Shown here in pieces: positions 5,528 through 5,785 of a stretch of 5,785 nucleotides of DNA (the first letter of the stretch is position 1; each line of letters starts with the position of its first letter). Position numbers and translations under genes: made by a program. The stretch comes from an uncultured Clostridia bacterium (lineage in GTDB: Bacteria > Bacillota > Clostridia > Oscillospirales > Acutalibacteraceae). Under the pieces are notes generated by a model. The model had not been told where the DNA came from. It saw only the letters and a program-made list of their open reading frames with translations, and did not search any database. The stretch lies in the NCBI GenBank assembly GCA_947629295.1, contig CANRDH010000106.1, positions 1 through 5,785 on the forward strand, in the 5' to 3' direction.

Positions 5528-5564
5528 CCGATTTGTCTTAACGCTTGGCTTCTCGACAAACCGG
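5528..5564 (-). repeat. Inverted repeat upstream of the acetyltransferase fragment
   Basis: CCGATTTGTC (5528-5537) and GACAAACCGG (5555-5564) pair over ten positions, one of them a G:T-type pair, around a 17-base loop. It lies between the stop of the upstream remnant and the acetyltransferase ribosome binding site. It could have served as a terminator or leader hairpin, but there is no T tract. Confidence 0.4.
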
Positions 5565-5571
5565 AAGTTGC

Positions 5572-5675
5572 TTATTTCTTCTTTTTCGGTTTTGGTGCAG
5601 GCAGTTCCTCATACATGGCGTTAAATAAACCTGTCAAAACTCTCTGTTGTCAACTTCTTCTGCCAACAACATCAT
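5572..5675 (-). pseudogene. Frameshifted C-terminal remnant of an unknown protein
   Basis: Two short minus-strand frames join into one sensible tail. From 5675, MMLLAEEVDNREF ends in TGA. Skipping two bases in an AGAG run near 5640-5645 instead gives LLAEEVDNR followed by VLTGLFNAMYEELPAP and a lysine-rich end KPKKKK, stop at 5574-5572. The smooth join suggests the 3' end of a former gene with a 2-bp insertion. I do not recognise the family; the lysine-rich end is common in accessory and plasmid-type proteins. No ribosome binding site precedes ATG 5675, and the AT-rich DNA upstream shows no further reading frame. It is short enough to be chance. Confidence 0.35.
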
Positions 5676-5735
5676 GAAATATAAAAATTGTAAATGGTTT
5701 TATTATTTTAGAAAATTATGTTATAACAACCGCAC

Positions 5736-5771
5736 GCCGTTAGCCGACTCCGCAAAGCGTCGTCGGACGGC
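5736..5771. repeat. GC-rich imperfect hairpin near the window edge
   Basis: GCCGT (5736-5740) pairs with ACGGC (5767-5771), CCGAC (5744-5748) with GTCGG (5762-5766), and CGC with GCG around AAA (5751-5759). A three-base bulge and a two-by-two internal loop interrupt the stem. The block is strongly GC-rich and follows an AT-rich stretch at 5676-5730 that shows nothing else. It resembles the small palindromic repeats elsewhere in this window in style, but not in sequence. Confidence 0.45.
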
Positions 5772-5785
5772 TGAGCGAACATTTA

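Noticed and set aside
5372..5677. Plus-strand frame of 101 codons opposite the acetyltransferase fragment
   Set aside because: Low-complexity cysteine/phenylalanine-rich translation without a ribosome binding site; the minus strand gives a recognisable GNAT sequence.

Overview
The window looks like chromosomal DNA of a low-to-moderate GC clostridial Firmicute, most like a gut Ruminococcus/Oscillospiraceae-type anaerobe. The basis is AT-rich intergenic DNA, AGGAGG-type ribosome binding sites, a Gram-positive-like set of housekeeping genes and the style of the repeats. The lineage is an inference; no search was run. Every recognisable gene is on the minus strand, so transcription runs from high to low coordinates.

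From right to left, in transcription order: (i) 5510-5785 holds a GC-rich hairpin and a short frameshifted gene remnant. (ii) 5279-5509 is the N-terminal half of a GNAT acetyltransferase, cut off where a repeat begins. (iii) 4580-5288 is a 700-bp non-coding repeat block. It has three units of a 36-bp palindromic GC-rich repeat joined to three units of a 212-bp repeat, the first two apparently identical and the third diverged and truncated. (iv) queA (tRNA queuosine synthesis) has a good promoter whose -35 box touches the repeat block, and it is coupled to a small conserved hypothetical gene. (v) pckA encodes an ATP-type phosphoenolpyruvate carboxykinase, with a near-consensus promoter and a leader hairpin. 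(vi) Just after the pckA stop lies a diverged, inverted relative of the 212-bp repeat. (vii) tmk (thymidylate kinase) ends in a strong terminator. (viii) Directly after that terminator, bases 72-1 of the minus strand are the 5' end of a group II intron, most likely class C, which continues beyond the window.

The genes are independent housekeeping functions (dTTP supply, gluconeogenic/anaplerotic PEP-oxaloacetate exchange, tRNA wobble modification) rather than one pathway. The unusual content is the repeats. One family appears as a near-perfect tandem array and as a distant inverted copy, and the same hairpins are kept by different sequences. That suggests a dispersed structured or MITE-like element. 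I see no CRISPR array, tRNA, rRNA, defence operon or complete transposase gene.
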